64,000 bases of DNA from Micromussa lordhowensis (lineage: Eukaryota > Cnidaria > Anthozoa > Scleractinia > Lobophylliidae). Location of the stretch: NCBI GenBank assembly GCA_964020085.1, contig OZ026608.1:11564044-11628043 (forward strand), in the 5' to 3' direction. The stretch's first letter is position 1. Each line of letters starts with the position of its first letter. The notes under the pieces were generated by a model, which saw only the letters and a list, made by a program, of their open reading frames with translations, was not told the DNA's origin and did no database searches. Below, piece after piece: positions 11,751 to 23,401 of this stretch. The position numbers were made by a program, and so were the translations under genes.

Positions 11751-12845
11751 ACAACAACGTGAAATGACCAAATGGCGTTGTCTGGGGAACGTGAACTACG
11801 ACGGCTATTTTTTTTATTCTTATTGGACAAGGTTTACACTACAGGAGACTTTTCCGGATTCGTAAATGTTTAGAGTATTCGGGTACGTAGGCGTTTACAC
11901 TAGAGAGCTTAAGAACCTACGACGGGGACGCTGATGACAACGTCGATTAAAAAATGACTTTATATTTTACCTACAAATCTCGCAATACTCTAAAGTCATT
12001 TAGTTTGTTCTTCGTTGTTGCCGTAGCTGTTAATATTATTTTTAAACTACGTAAAACCGCATGAACAGTGAAAGAATGAACAGCCAAACGAGCATTGACA
12101 AAGCAAACAAAGCCCAGCCGTACAAAAAGACGGCAGGCAGTGCAGAAAACATCTGCTGTATGACACGTGTTTTGGAAACTAACTGAGAATATAAAACGAC
12201 TTTTCGCCAAATTTCCCACCATTTCTTGTCAGGTAATTGCGAGAATGGCGCTTGGGCTCTCTACGCATCGCGCGCGCGAGTAACAGACTCGGAAAAACTG
12301 GGCCTGAACCATGTCTTAAAATAACTGAAGAGGGATAATCTCTTGATTTAAGCTAATTCTGTTTATTTTGATTAGTTATAAGCTCTAAACTTCAAACTGG
12401 TAGAGCAACAGTCCTTTATGGGTGCAATTATGGCCGCATAACAAACAAGGATGATGTCTAAGACCTTGTACTAAGTGCGGGCAGTTTGACTTCATATGAA
12501 ATGAGATAAAATTGAAAAAAATGCGGACCCGACTTAAACAAGTTTGTCCCAATGCAAGTCCCCGGGAAGTAAAAAGGATCTAGATTTTAAATTATCTTTA
12601 GAACAGAAGTCCTTGAAAATGTTGACGACTATATAACAATCTTCTCGTTGATTTGTTTTTAATGAATGACGTGCCTAGGTCACAGCTCCTACCTACTGCC
12701 GTTCATTCATTCTTCACTAAAGTAACTAAGTAACTATCGTGAGATATCGAGTTGAACATTCGAAGATAAAATTCATATCCACGCGCGGTCATGTAATATC
12801 CTCTATATACTAGACTTGCAGCAAAACAATCTTACTATCTTCCTA
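11751..12845. other. No gene recognised
   Basis: AT-rich sequence with no exon or clean repeat recognised. A small open frame at 11971-12222 on the minus strand has no family resemblance. Confidence 0.35.
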
Positions 12846-13260
12846 CTGTTAGAACTAATTACGACAAGTTTAATATTCGGTTTCAGGGTCCGTCTATTTG
12901 GAATTGTGCGGATAAAGATATAAAATCATCATCCAAAGCAATGTTTAAGAAAAAAATTCAAGCCCAATATATATTTAAAAAAATACTAGCTTCGCCTCAA
13001 TTCAATATATTTAAGGCTGTTTTGCTCTATCTTCTAATTCATTACTATTATTATTATTGTTTTTATATTCCTCCTATTATACTTTACCTTTTATATTTCA
13101 ATGTCTTAGTTTATTTATTACTTCTATTTTCTATTTTTCTACTGCGATGTATATGTGTGTGTATGTGTGTCCGACCTAAATTATCCTAAACAAATTGTAA
13201 TACTGGCTGCCTGCCCCTTTTAACTTTTTAGTTATTCCAGGCAGCCAGACCCCCTATATT
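12846..13260 (+). mobile_element. LINE 3' fragment (CR1/L2-type C terminus)
   Basis: The plus-strand frame at about 12848-12990 reads RTNYDKFNIRFQGPSIWNCA then SSSKAMFKKKIQ. This matches the tail that follows the RT domain in CR1/L2-like LINEs, where a WN(S)L-like motif is followed by SxxxFKxxLK. Everything upstream is missing. After it lies AT-rich 3' sequence with a CAGGCAGCCAG motif and its near complement. Confidence 0.55.
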
Positions 13261-13281
13261 TATTTCTATCTATTTGAATAA

Positions 13282-13323
13282 TTGCTGCGGAGCGAGCGTA
13301 GCGAGCGTAGCAGCAGTTCATAA
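13282..13323. repeat. 42-bp partial copy preceding the tandem duplication
   Basis: The unit beginning TTGCTGCGGAGCGAGCGTAG and ending GCAGTTCATAA occurs here and again at the start of each 3578-bp unit (13324 and 16902). The junction motif has therefore been copied several times. Confidence 0.75.
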
Positions 13324-13650
13324 TTGCTGCGGAGCGAGCGTAGCGAGCGTAGCAGCAGTTCATAATCTAAATATAAAAGAAATGTAGGAAAATTTGAGAT
13401 TTTGCCACGGTTTTTAGCCTCGCTTTCAGCGGACCACAATGCTTTGCGCTGTGGTAGAGCCTCGTTTTCAGCGGACCACAATGCTCTGCGCTGTGAAGAG
13501 CCTCGCTTTCAGCGGACCAGAATGCACTACGCATTGCCTGTTGACAAGTCCTGTCATTCTGGATTAACTTGTAGGTCAACGCGTCACGAAATAATTCAGA
13601 AGGTATAGTGGTGTCATTTTATCACGCATTACATGCCACAAGATTGATTC

Positions 13651-14548
13651 AAATGCCTGCGAAAAAAAAGAAGAGGTCGTGTTTGTTTTCATCTGCAACG
13701 GCAAGGCGGAAGAAGCCGAAATACTCGTTTAGCTCTGATTGGGCTGAAAAATTAGCGACCAGGAGCAATGGCTAAAGGAGTTGAACGAGCAGCCAAGCGC
13801 CGAATGCAATTCGTCGGTTTCCTCGTCAACATGTAGTGCAAGCCGGTCAAGAATTACGGTTGAAGAACCTCTTGCAGATCTGGAAAGCACTGAAACATGG
13901 CAAAAGTTCTATGGCCACGCTATCGTAGCCGGTCAAAGACTGCAGGAGAAGATCAACGAAAGCGTTGAACTTGTGGAGAATTTAGGAAGTTAAAACGGAC
14001 TTGGCTCCATTTGGATGTTTCAGTGCTACAAGAGAAATGAAAGCGCTACAGAGATCCGCGCGCGGACGGTTAACTGAAGTAGATATATGTCTTCAATATG
14101 TCTTCTTAGAAGCCGAAAGACTCGTTGAGCTCTCATTGTGCTGAAAAATTAGCGGAGAGTGACAAAGGCTCTTACTTCGACCAGGAGCAATGGCTAAAGG
14201 AGTTGAACGAGCAGCCAAGCGCCGAACGATTCGTCGGCTTCCTCGTCAACATGTAGTGCAAGCCGGTCAAGAATTACGGTTGAAGAACCTCTTGCAGATC
14301 TGGAAAGCACTGAAACATGGCAAAAGTTCTATGGCCACGCTATCGTAGCCGGTCAAAGACTGCAAGAGAAGATCAACGAATCGGTGACCTGTCGCTTTTG
14401 TCAAGAAAGCGTTGAACTTGTGGAGAATTTAGGAAGTAAAAACGAACTTGGTTCCATTTGGATGTTTCAGTGCCAGAACGAAAGCTGTCCGTCGCACGAA
14501 CTAATCTTCCATTTCCGACGATGGAAAAAAGCAGGGCGCTCGCGATAA
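13651..14548 (+). pseudogene. Broken zinc-binding ORF, possibly N terminus of a Mutator-like transposase, copy 1
   Basis: Two overlapping partial copies lie in tandem (about 13651-13993 and 14101-14548). The reading begins MPAKKKKRSCLF and contains SSDWAEKLA, a LNEQPSAE block, WQKFYGHAIVAGQRLQEKIN and, only in the second piece, TCRFCQESVELVENLGSKNE followed by a WMFQCQNESCPSHELIFHF block. The C-x2-C and C-x4-C pairs suggest a zinc ribbon like that before the catalytic part of some MULE transposases. The first piece lacks the first cysteine pair, and both have frameshifts. The family call is by pattern and uncertain. Confidence 0.4.
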
Positions 14549-14737
14549 ATTGTGCATTGTTCTTGGCTTTCGAGCTATCGCCGATAAACAGAAAATGCAG
14601 TGTATTCCTGCCACGTCCTGCGTAAAAATTTGGCCTGCTGCATATCACCTGTCAAATGCCTATTGTTGTTGCAAGATGATCCCTCGCTGGTAAACATCAA
14701 AATGGATGATTAGGTGTTATAATCCTATTGCGGTTAA

Positions 14738-15788
14738 GGTTACTTCCCACCTTCAGAGGCCAAAAAAATCGTTTTTTTCTTTTTTTTGACAAAATTTGAG
14801 TTTATCATTTTATCTATTGTTTCCAAAAGAAAAATTTTAAAAAATTCAAAAAGCCGCCGAGTTATTTAGAAAAAAACGTATTTTCAAATAAAGTTAATAA
14901 ACTACGAAGGTGTCATAATCCTGTCAACGGGCGAGACCCCTGGAGAATTTTTCGCGGCAAACGCTAATCGCTCGTATTTCATATCATTTGCATATTTGTA
15001 TTTACATCACGTACTTGACAAAAATTCCCACGTGGAGGCTCTTTACGCTAACTGCTATGGAAAAATCAGAAAAAACTCCTTGGGTAAAGAAGAAGAAAAA
15101 AACGTGTTGCAATGCGATGCTTTTCCCGGGAAATCGTGATCTATTGTCACAGACGCTAGGAGATCCTGTTGTTCCATTGGTTTGTGGTTTTATCAGGCGT
15201 GATAATCTCCGGGCGTGGCGCGAGTTGTTTACGAACCTTTACAAGCTTAAATCTCGCATTTGATTTTTGGAGGAATACATCCACTTTGAGCGAATTTATA
15301 GGGTACGCAGATTTGACGGATTGTCGTGAAATTTCGCCACAACATTCCAGATATAATGACAAGCCAAAGTGTGTCGGGAAATTTTGATATTCAGTTAACA
15401 TATTTTTCCCGTGGCGTCCATTTACGCAACACGTCTCGCATATTTTTAGCTACTCCAACTTAAGATGGGGATATCTCGACTACCAATCAGAATATCGAAA
15501 AAGCCCGACACACTTTTGTTGATTGATGCCTTGGGAATAGGACTGTACAGCCATTTTGCTCGTATGGCGGAATCCGATACCCGATAAATTCAATACAAGA
15601 ACCCTCGGTCGTTTCACGCCTTACCGCCTCCTGAGATTTCCTAAAATAAAATATCGCTGAAATTGTATTTTTTTCGTAAAGTACATTTATTAAGCTTTCT
15701 TCTGATATATAGTTTGTACGGGTTTTATTGAAACTGGCGCGCGTACAATTTTTTTTCCGAAGGGCACCCGCGAAGGTGGGAAGTAACC
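14738..15788. mobile_element. TTAA-flanked non-autonomous DNA element, copy 1
   Basis: Inverted ends GGTTACTTCCCACCTTC and GAAGGTGGGAAGTAACC are each bordered by TTAA (14734-14737 and 15789-15792). A TTAA duplication is typical of piggyBac and Kolobok elements; the GG start leans to Kolobok. The interior of about 1 kb has only short, unrecognised frames. Confidence 0.7.
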
Positions 15789-17228
15789 TTAAGATGCCGC
15801 AAAAAATATATTTTTCTTGTTTTGAACGCCAAGTCGGCAGCCCCTGAACCGATTTAGCTGAAATTTGGCCAGCTTATTGTCAGATTGTTTTTTCTTGAAA
15901 AGCGTGTCGGCGATTTTTGTTTTCTTTTTCCGTTTTCGAATAATCGTCATTTTTTCGAAGGAAGTGCTGATTCCCCTCTGACTTTATCCTATTGTCACAA
16001 AAGAAACAAATAAAAACTAAGACACGGCCGGTTTGTTAGTAGAACGTGTCAAGAAGCAAATGCGATGTTTATCGTTCTCTTCCGACCATTCTTAGCGGGA
16101 CTGAAGTTGACTTTAAAAAGACATATGCTTTCGCAAAAAACGTCTCAATTACGCTATCTCTTACGATTTTGAGATTTTTAAAGAAATGAGTCATAATCTG
16201 GAAATATTAAGCTTTCAGAAAATGTATGGTTTGTTGGGGTTTATAAGAGAAATGAAAGCGTTATTACAGAGATCCGCTCGCTGCCGGTTCTGAAGGGTGT
16301 GGCTGATACCTTAAGTAGATATATGTCGTCAATAGGTTGATATCAAGTTCGCCTTGAATAAGTTACACTGTTAGGCAGATACATGTCGATGAATAGATTG
16401 ATCAAGTCGAGTTCGCCGCAAACAAGTAACACTGTGAGGTTTTCGATAGTACTGTCGTCTGCCAAAAATTGAACGTAGTTTAAGTATTTTTTCTGATAGC
16501 TTTGTCGTATACTCCTGTAGCTGCCATGTGCTTCTTGCCGAAGCACCTCGGCAAATTTGACAGGCTTTCATGTGTTCGCACTTATGCATTAATTCGCACA
16601 GCTACATTCCATACTTTTTAACAAGCCGTTGCATAATCGCACAAAATCAGTTAATTTTGTTCATGAAATCTTAAACTTATGAACTTTATTGTTGCATTAT
16701 TTCTTTCACAAATTAAACGCTGTAACTGATGATGACATCATGAATTGAATATAACCACATCTTACTCAACAATTTCTGGGACTTGACCAAACAAAATAAC
16801 TTGATGGCAACCATTTCTACACAAGCTCTATACAATCCCTACTTCAATTTGCAAACAACGTCCCAATTTCCGCAGCACTTTCATAGCTTTGGCTACACTA
16901 GTTGCTGCGGAGCGAGCGTAGCGAGCGTAGCAGCAGTTCATAATCTAAATATAAAAGAAATGTAGGAAAATTTGAGATTTTGCCACGGTTTTTAGCCTCG
17001 CTTTCAGCGGACCACAATGCTTTGCGCTGTGGTAGAGCCTCGTTTTCAGCGGACCACAATGCTCTGCGCTGTGAAGAGCCTCGCTTTCAGCGGACCAGAA
17101 TGCACTACGCATTGCCTGTTGACAAGTCCTGTCATTCTGGATTAACTTGTAGGTCAACGCGTCACGAAATAATTCAGAAGGTATAGTGGTGTCATTTTAT
17201 CACGCATTACATGCCACAAGATTGATTC

Positions 17229-18126
17229 AAATGCCTGCGAAAAAAAAGAAGAGGTCGTGTTTGTTTTCATCTGCAACGGCAAGGCGGAAGAAGCCGAAAT
17301 ACTCGTTTAGCTCTGATTGGGCTGAAAAATTAGCGACCAGGAGCAATGGCTAAAGGAGTTGAACGAGCAGCCAAGCGCCGAATGCAATTCGTCGGTTTCC
17401 TCGTCAACATGTAGTGCAAGCCGGTCAAGAATTACGGTTGAAGAACCTCTTGCAGATCTGGAAAGCACTGAAACATGGCAAAAGTTCTATGGCCACGCTA
17501 TCGTAGCCGGTCAAAGACTGCAGGAGAAGATCAACGAAAGCGTTGAACTTGTGGAGAATTTAGGAAGTTAAAACGGACTTGGCTCCATTTGGATGTTTCA
17601 GTGCTACAAGAGAAATGAAAGCGCTACAGAGATCCGCGCGCGGACGGTTAACTGAAGTAGATATATGTCTTCAATATGTCTTCTTAGAAGCCGAAAGACT
17701 CGTTGAGCTCTCATTGTGCTGAAAAATTAGCGGAGAGTGACAAAGGCTCTTACTTCGACCAGGAGCAATGGCTAAAGGAGTTGAACGAGCAGCCAAGCGC
17801 CGAACGATTCGTCGGCTTCCTCGTCAACATGTAGTGCAAGCCGGTCAAGAATTACGGTTGAAGAACCTCTTGCAGATCTGGAAAGCACTGAAACATGGCA
17901 AAAGTTCTATGGCCACGCTATCGTAGCCGGTCAAAGACTGCAAGAGAAGATCAACGAATCGGTGACCTGTCGCTTTTGTCAAGAAAGCGTTGAACTTGTG
18001 GAGAATTTAGGAAGTAAAAACGAACTTGGTTCCATTTGGATGTTTCAGTGCCAGAACGAAAGCTGTCCGTCGCACGAACTAATCTTCCATTTCCGACGAT
18101 GGAAAAAAGCAGGGCGCTCGCGATAA
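17229..18126 (+). pseudogene. Broken zinc-binding ORF, copy 2
   Basis: Exact counterpart, 3578 bp downstream, of the broken ORF at 13651-14548, with the same internal duplication and frameshifts. Sharing of the lesions shows that the ORF was already dead before the tandem duplication. Confidence 0.4.
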
Positions 18127-18315
18127 ATTGTGCATTGTTCTTGGCTTTCGAGCTATCGCCGATAAACAGAAAATGCAGTGTATTCCTGCCACGTCCTGCG
18201 TAAAAATTTGGCCTGCTGCATATCACCTGTCAAATGCCTATTGTTGTTGCAAGATGATCCCTCGCTGGTAAACATCAAAATGGATGATTAGGTGTTATAA
18301 TCCTATTGCGGTTAA

Positions 18316-19366
18316 GGTTACTTCCCACCTTCAGAGGCCAAAAAAATCGTTTTTTTCTTTTTTTTGACAAAATTTGAGTTTATCATTTTATCTATTGTTT
18401 CCAAAAGAAAAATTTTAAAAAATTCAAAAAGCCGCCGAGTTATTTAGAAAAAAACGTATTTTCAAATAAAGTTAATAAACTACGAAGGTGTCATAATCCT
18501 GTCAACGGGCGAGACCCCTGGAGAATTTTTCGCGGCAAACGCTAATCGCTCGTATTTCATATCATTTGCATATTTGTATTTACATCACGTACTTGACAAA
18601 AATTCCCACGTGGAGGCTCTTTACGCTAACTGCTATGGAAAAATCAGAAAAAACTCCTTGGGTAAAGAAGAAGAAAAAAACGTGTTGCAATGCGATGCTT
18701 TTCCCGGGAAATCGTGATCTATTGTCACAGACGCTAGGAGATCCTGTTGTTCCATTGGTTTGTGGTTTTATCAGGCGTGATAATCTCCGGGCGTGGCGCG
18801 AGTTGTTTACGAACCTTTACAAGCTTAAATCTCGCATTTGATTTTTGGAGGAATACATCCACTTTGAGCGAATTTATAGGGTACGCAGATTTGACGGATT
18901 GTCGTGAAATTTCGCCACAACATTCCAGATATAATGACAAGCCAAAGTGTGTCGGGAAATTTTGATATTCAGTTAACATATTTTTCCCGTGGCGTCCATT
19001 TACGCAACACGTCTCGCATATTTTTAGCTACTCCAACTTAAGATGGGGATATCTCGACTACCAATCAGAATATCGAAAAAGCCCGACACACTTTTGTTGA
19101 TTGATGCCTTGGGAATAGGACTGTACAGCCATTTTGCTCGTATGGCGGAATCCGATACCCGATAAATTCAATACAAGAACCCTCGGTCGTTTCACGCCTT
19201 ACCGCCTCCTGAGATTTCCTAAAATAAAATATCGCTGAAATTGTATTTTTTTCGTAAAGTACATTTATTAAGCTTTCTTCTGATATATAGTTTGTACGGG
19301 TTTTATTGAAACTGGCGCGCGTACAATTTTTTTTCCGAAGGGCACCCGCGAAGGTGGGAAGTAACC
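18316..19366. mobile_element. TTAA-flanked element, copy 2
   Basis: Second copy of the element with GGTTACTTCCCACCTTC ends and TTAA borders, carried along in the tandem duplication. Confidence 0.7.
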
Positions 19367-20479
19367 TTAAGATGCCGCAAAAAATATATTTTTCTTGTTT
19401 TGAACGCCAAGTCGGCAGCCCCTGAACCGATTTAGCTGAAATTTGGCCAGCTTATTGTCAGATTGTTTTTTCTTGAAAAGCGTGTCGGCGATTTTTGTTT
19501 TCTTTTTCCGTTTTCGAATAATCGTCATTTTTTCGAAGGAAGTGCTGATTCCCCTCTGACTTTATCCTATTGTCACAAAAGAAACAAATAAAAACTAAGA
19601 CACGGCCGGTTTGTTAGTAGAACGTGTCAAGAAGCAAATGCGATGTTTATCGTTCTCTTCCGACCATTCTTAGCGGGACTGAAGTTGACTTTAAAAAGAC
19701 ATATGCTTTCGCAAAAAACGTCTCAATTACGCTATCTCTTACGATTTTGAGATTTTTAAAGAAATGAGTCATAATCTGGAAATATTAAGCTTTCAGAAAA
19801 TGTATGGTTTGTTGGGGTTTATAAGAGAAATGAAAGCGTTATTACAGAGATCCGCTCGCTGCCGGTTCTGAAGGGTGTGGCTGATACCTTAAGTAGATAT
19901 ATGTCGTCAATAGGTTGATATCAAGTTCGCCTTGAATAAGTTACACTGTTAGGCAGATACATGTCGATGAATAGATTGATCAAGTCGAGTTCGCCGCAAA
20001 CAAGTAACACTGTGAGGTTTTCGATAGTACTGTCGTCTGCCAAAAATTGAACGTAGTTTAAGTATTTTTTCTGATAGCTTTGTCGTATACTCCTGTAGCT
20101 GCCATGTGCTTCTTGCCGAAGCACCTCGGCAAATTTGACAGGCTTTCATGTGTTCGCACTTATGCATTAATTCGCACAGCTACATTCCATACTTTTTAAC
20201 AAGCCGTTGCATAATCGCACAAAATCAGTTAATTTTGTTCATGAAATCTTAAACTTATGAACTTTATTGTTGCATTATTTCTTTCACAAATTAAACGCTG
20301 TAACTGATGATGACATCATGAATTGAATATAACCACATCTTACTCAACAATTTCTGGGACTTGACCAAACAAAATAACTTGATGGCAACCATTTCTACAC
20401 AAGCTCTATACAATCCCTACTTCAATTTGCAAACAACGTCCCAATTTCCGCAGCACTTTCATAGCTTTGGCTACACTAG

Positions 20480-21060
20480 TTTATCTGTATGTATGTAAGT
20501 TTATGGGGTAAATAAAATTGTTGCTGTTGTTGATAGTTAGACCCATTAAGAAGACTCTTTATTTCAGTACTAACATACCACCATGCCATTCCACGGAAAT
20601 GTTCATGACGGGTGACCCACATAGTTTACATGTTAGTCTGGGCTTCGTACTCAAAAGATAAATTTGACGTTTTGCGTACCGCTAAATAGCTAGAAACGAC
20701 TTCCTAATAATTCATCCCCCGCCAAAAAGTTGTTAAAAAGTGTAAAAGATACGAGCATCCTCCCATTGGTAAACAAGGGCGCATATTCCTTTGCTCTCAA
20801 AACGATGCTTTGGCCAGCAACAGAGTATCGATTTTGGCCATTTCGGGCTCAAATAGGGCATGGGTTTTGTCCTCCAGCCTTGAATTGGTTATGTTTTCTT
20901 TAGAAGAAGCTACTTTTTCATCATCATCGATAAGACCATCAGCAAAAGCCTCTTCACAACGGTCTGAACTAACTTATTTTACGGTAGGTCTGAAGCAGGG
21001 TATTGATTAAAGGCTTAGGGCACACCGTCAGGCAATTGTTCTGGGAGTATCCCCCGAAGC
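20480..21060. other. No gene recognised
   Basis: Begins with an AATAAAATTGTTGCTGTTGT tail like that of a retroposed repeat; the same kind of tail is at about 62846-62875. The rest is noncoding with one unremarkable open frame (20810-21010). Confidence 0.35.
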
Positions 21061-21079
21061 TAAGGAGGGGCACCGATAT

Positions 21080-21570
21080 GGCTGCCGAAAAATCTGTCAT
21101 GTGAATATATGAAAAATCATATATTTGAACAGCGGAGAAAGATATGAAGACATAGATGATCATCGCAATTATATACACAACTTTAAAAGCAGCTGTGAAA
21201 TTAAAGCCTGAGCTTTACGGGTATATCACGAACTAACAATGTGACAGGCTCTCTGAGATGGCTTGATAGCTCAGTTGGTAGAGCACTGCACCGGTATCGC
21301 AGAGGTCATGGGTTCGAATCCGTTCAGGCCTGAATTTTTTTTTCAGGCTTTGATTTCACAGCTGCTTAAATTGTGTTCATAACTGCGATGATCACTGATG
21401 TCTCCATATCTTTCTCCGCGGTTCCAATATATGATCTTTCATATATTTATTTGTATTCTTCACCATCTACGGGTATATCACCAGCTTGATAGCTCAGTTG
21501 GTAGAGCACTGCACCGATATCGCACAGGTCATGGGTTCGAATCCCGTTCAGGCCTGAATGATCATCCATG
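21080..21570 (+). repeat. Dispersed repeat with two tRNA-like units
   Basis: Two cloverleaf-like sequences, 21260-21331 and about 21485-21554, share GCTTGATAGCTCAGTTGGTA (box A region) and GGGTTCGAATC (box B). In the first the acceptor arms GGCTTGA and TCAGGCC can pair fully. The anticodon positions would read GGT and GAT, so the units disagree. The first T arm lacks one base. Surroundings (ACGGGTATATCACGAACTAA, CATATATTTGAAC) match the repeat at 7366-7650. I read this as a tRNA-derived mobile repeat, not working tRNA genes. Confidence 0.7.
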
Positions 21571-22189
21571 TCTTCAGAAAAATCTGTCATTGAATTTTTG
21601 CTGTTAAAAGAAAAATTGTTACTATCGACCTCTGATTCATTGTAATTGATACTTCGTCTAATGTAAGGACCGTTCAATTAGCAAATTCTCAAAAAGCTAA
21701 GAGTCATATTTTGATCCGACTAGTTCAGACCGTTGTGAGACGGTCTTATGAGAGGGCGGGGCTTTTGTTGATGGTCTCATTCAACTCCATGTTAATGTCA
21801 CGCAACGTAAAGCTGTGCTCTGTTACAAGTCAAAGAACCCTGTTGAGCTACGACTTTGTAAAACAAAGTTTTGGGGGGGTTTCAATCTGTTGACACTAAA
21901 AACTCAGGAGGACTGATTTTTGATTAACACGATCGAAGAAAAAATGCAAGCGTCAAACTATACCGAGAGAGGACTGGGTCTTCAAAAGTAACCGCGCTTT
22001 CTTCCTTGTAAACAACGATTATTTGTGTCACTCTATGTGAAGAACTTTATCAGTCGTGATCACGGGATTTTAACTAAACAAACCACCGAACTTCGACTTT
22101 CCTAAAAGCTCAAGAGCTGAAGGGAAGCATTACTCAAGATTTCCTGCATCGGACAGACCGTATTTCATTCGGTAGAGACAAATCTGAGC
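21571..22189. other. Upstream region of the two-exon plus-strand gene
   Basis: No repeat or exon was recognised. It probably holds the promoter and 5' leader of the gene starting at 22190 or at a later ATG. Confidence 0.35.
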
Positions 22190-23342
22190 ATGTTTTTCGG
22201 CAAGCATTCAATGCTTAGCGAAGCACTTTCATTGTCGCCCTTGGTACAGACCACAGCAGGTCAGTTGATGAAGATTTTCTGTGTCGCCCGAAGTTTCTCA
22301 ACTTTTCGACTTGCTTTGAAAGGGACAAGATATCTAAGCGCTCGAGCAAATCAAATGTTACAGCAGAATTGTGGATACGATTATCAGGACAGAGAACCGA
22401 AAGAGAACATTAACCACCTTGGTCTTAAGTCGAGAAACGTCAAGTTCACTCCGAGCTTAAATACATGCATCACCACTGAAAACCTTTTTGACTATGGACG
22501 ATCACGTTTAAAGGAATTGATTGAGGAAAACACACCGGAAAGCCTCCAAGAAAGCGAGTTACTGAGGATTTTTAAATCGGCTGTAGGTTTACGTCAGGAC
22601 AAACGTCTCGAGAACTCGGAAGGTATTCACAGCTGTAAATCGTTAAATGATCGGGACAGCATTTCCACTTCTTTGTGGCATGTTGCTGAGGAAAGATGGA
22701 AGGAAACAACAGAGAAGCTATCTTCATATACACCAGAAAAGATGATTCACAGTGCCATAGAGGTACTTCAACATAAATGAGGTTCATGTTGGGGTTGTGA
22801 ATGGCGCTCCAGAAAATCAAAATTTTTCGGATTTATAGACTTTATGATCACGGTTTTGGAAGCCATTATGATGGGCAGGCAAGAGCGTCAGAATTACAGT
22901 GTTCGATTGCGAATCCAGTGGCAAATAATTATGATTAGGAAACAAAGAATTGCCTTGCCAAATTTGAGGGACGTATAGCTGTGCCAGAAAGCACCCATTG
23001 TTCAATTTTCTATACATTTGTCTGTATGTATTTTTTTCTGCGAGCTTGCACACGGCTTACAAGTTTGTGCCACTTTACAGAAAAAAAATCAGACAAATGC
23101 GTGGAAAATTAAAAATTCAACTGCATGCTTTGGACATGTAGCCCAGCTTTCATCAATAAAATCCTCTAGTATCTTTTGCTATTGCCATCAGATTCCCATA
23201 CTAACACTGTAATTTCTGATGTGTGTTGCCTACATGTACCTGTCAATACAGCTTCCAAGACCAAGAGAAGGTCTATAAGACAGGTCCTGCCATCTCTAAC
23301 TTTTTGTGATGCATTCCCCAAGTCTTGAATTCTTTTGACAGG

Positions 23343-23401
<59 letters not shown>

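Larger units (their letters stand above)
13324..16901. repeat. 3578-bp tandem unit, copy 1
   Basis: The unit is repeated head to tail at 16902-20479 with a constant offset of 3578. All open frames in the two copies translate identically and I found no difference on reading. It contains three short AGCGGACCACAATGC-type repeats, a broken zinc-binding ORF present in two pieces (13651-14548), a TTAA-flanked element (14738-15788) and short duplicated stretches near 16330-16430. It is a composite of transposon remnants rather than a host gene. Confidence 0.9.
16902..20479. repeat. 3578-bp tandem unit, copy 2
   Basis: Same content as copy 1 at a fixed offset. It ends at the CTACACTAG motif and then diverges into TTATCTGTATG. 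The apparently perfect identity points to a very recent duplication or to an assembly duplication. Confidence 0.9.

Noticed and set aside
21260..21554. Two tRNA genes
   Set aside because: They lie in a dispersed repeat, disagree in anticodon, and one has a shortened T arm; they are better explained as tRNA-derived repeats.
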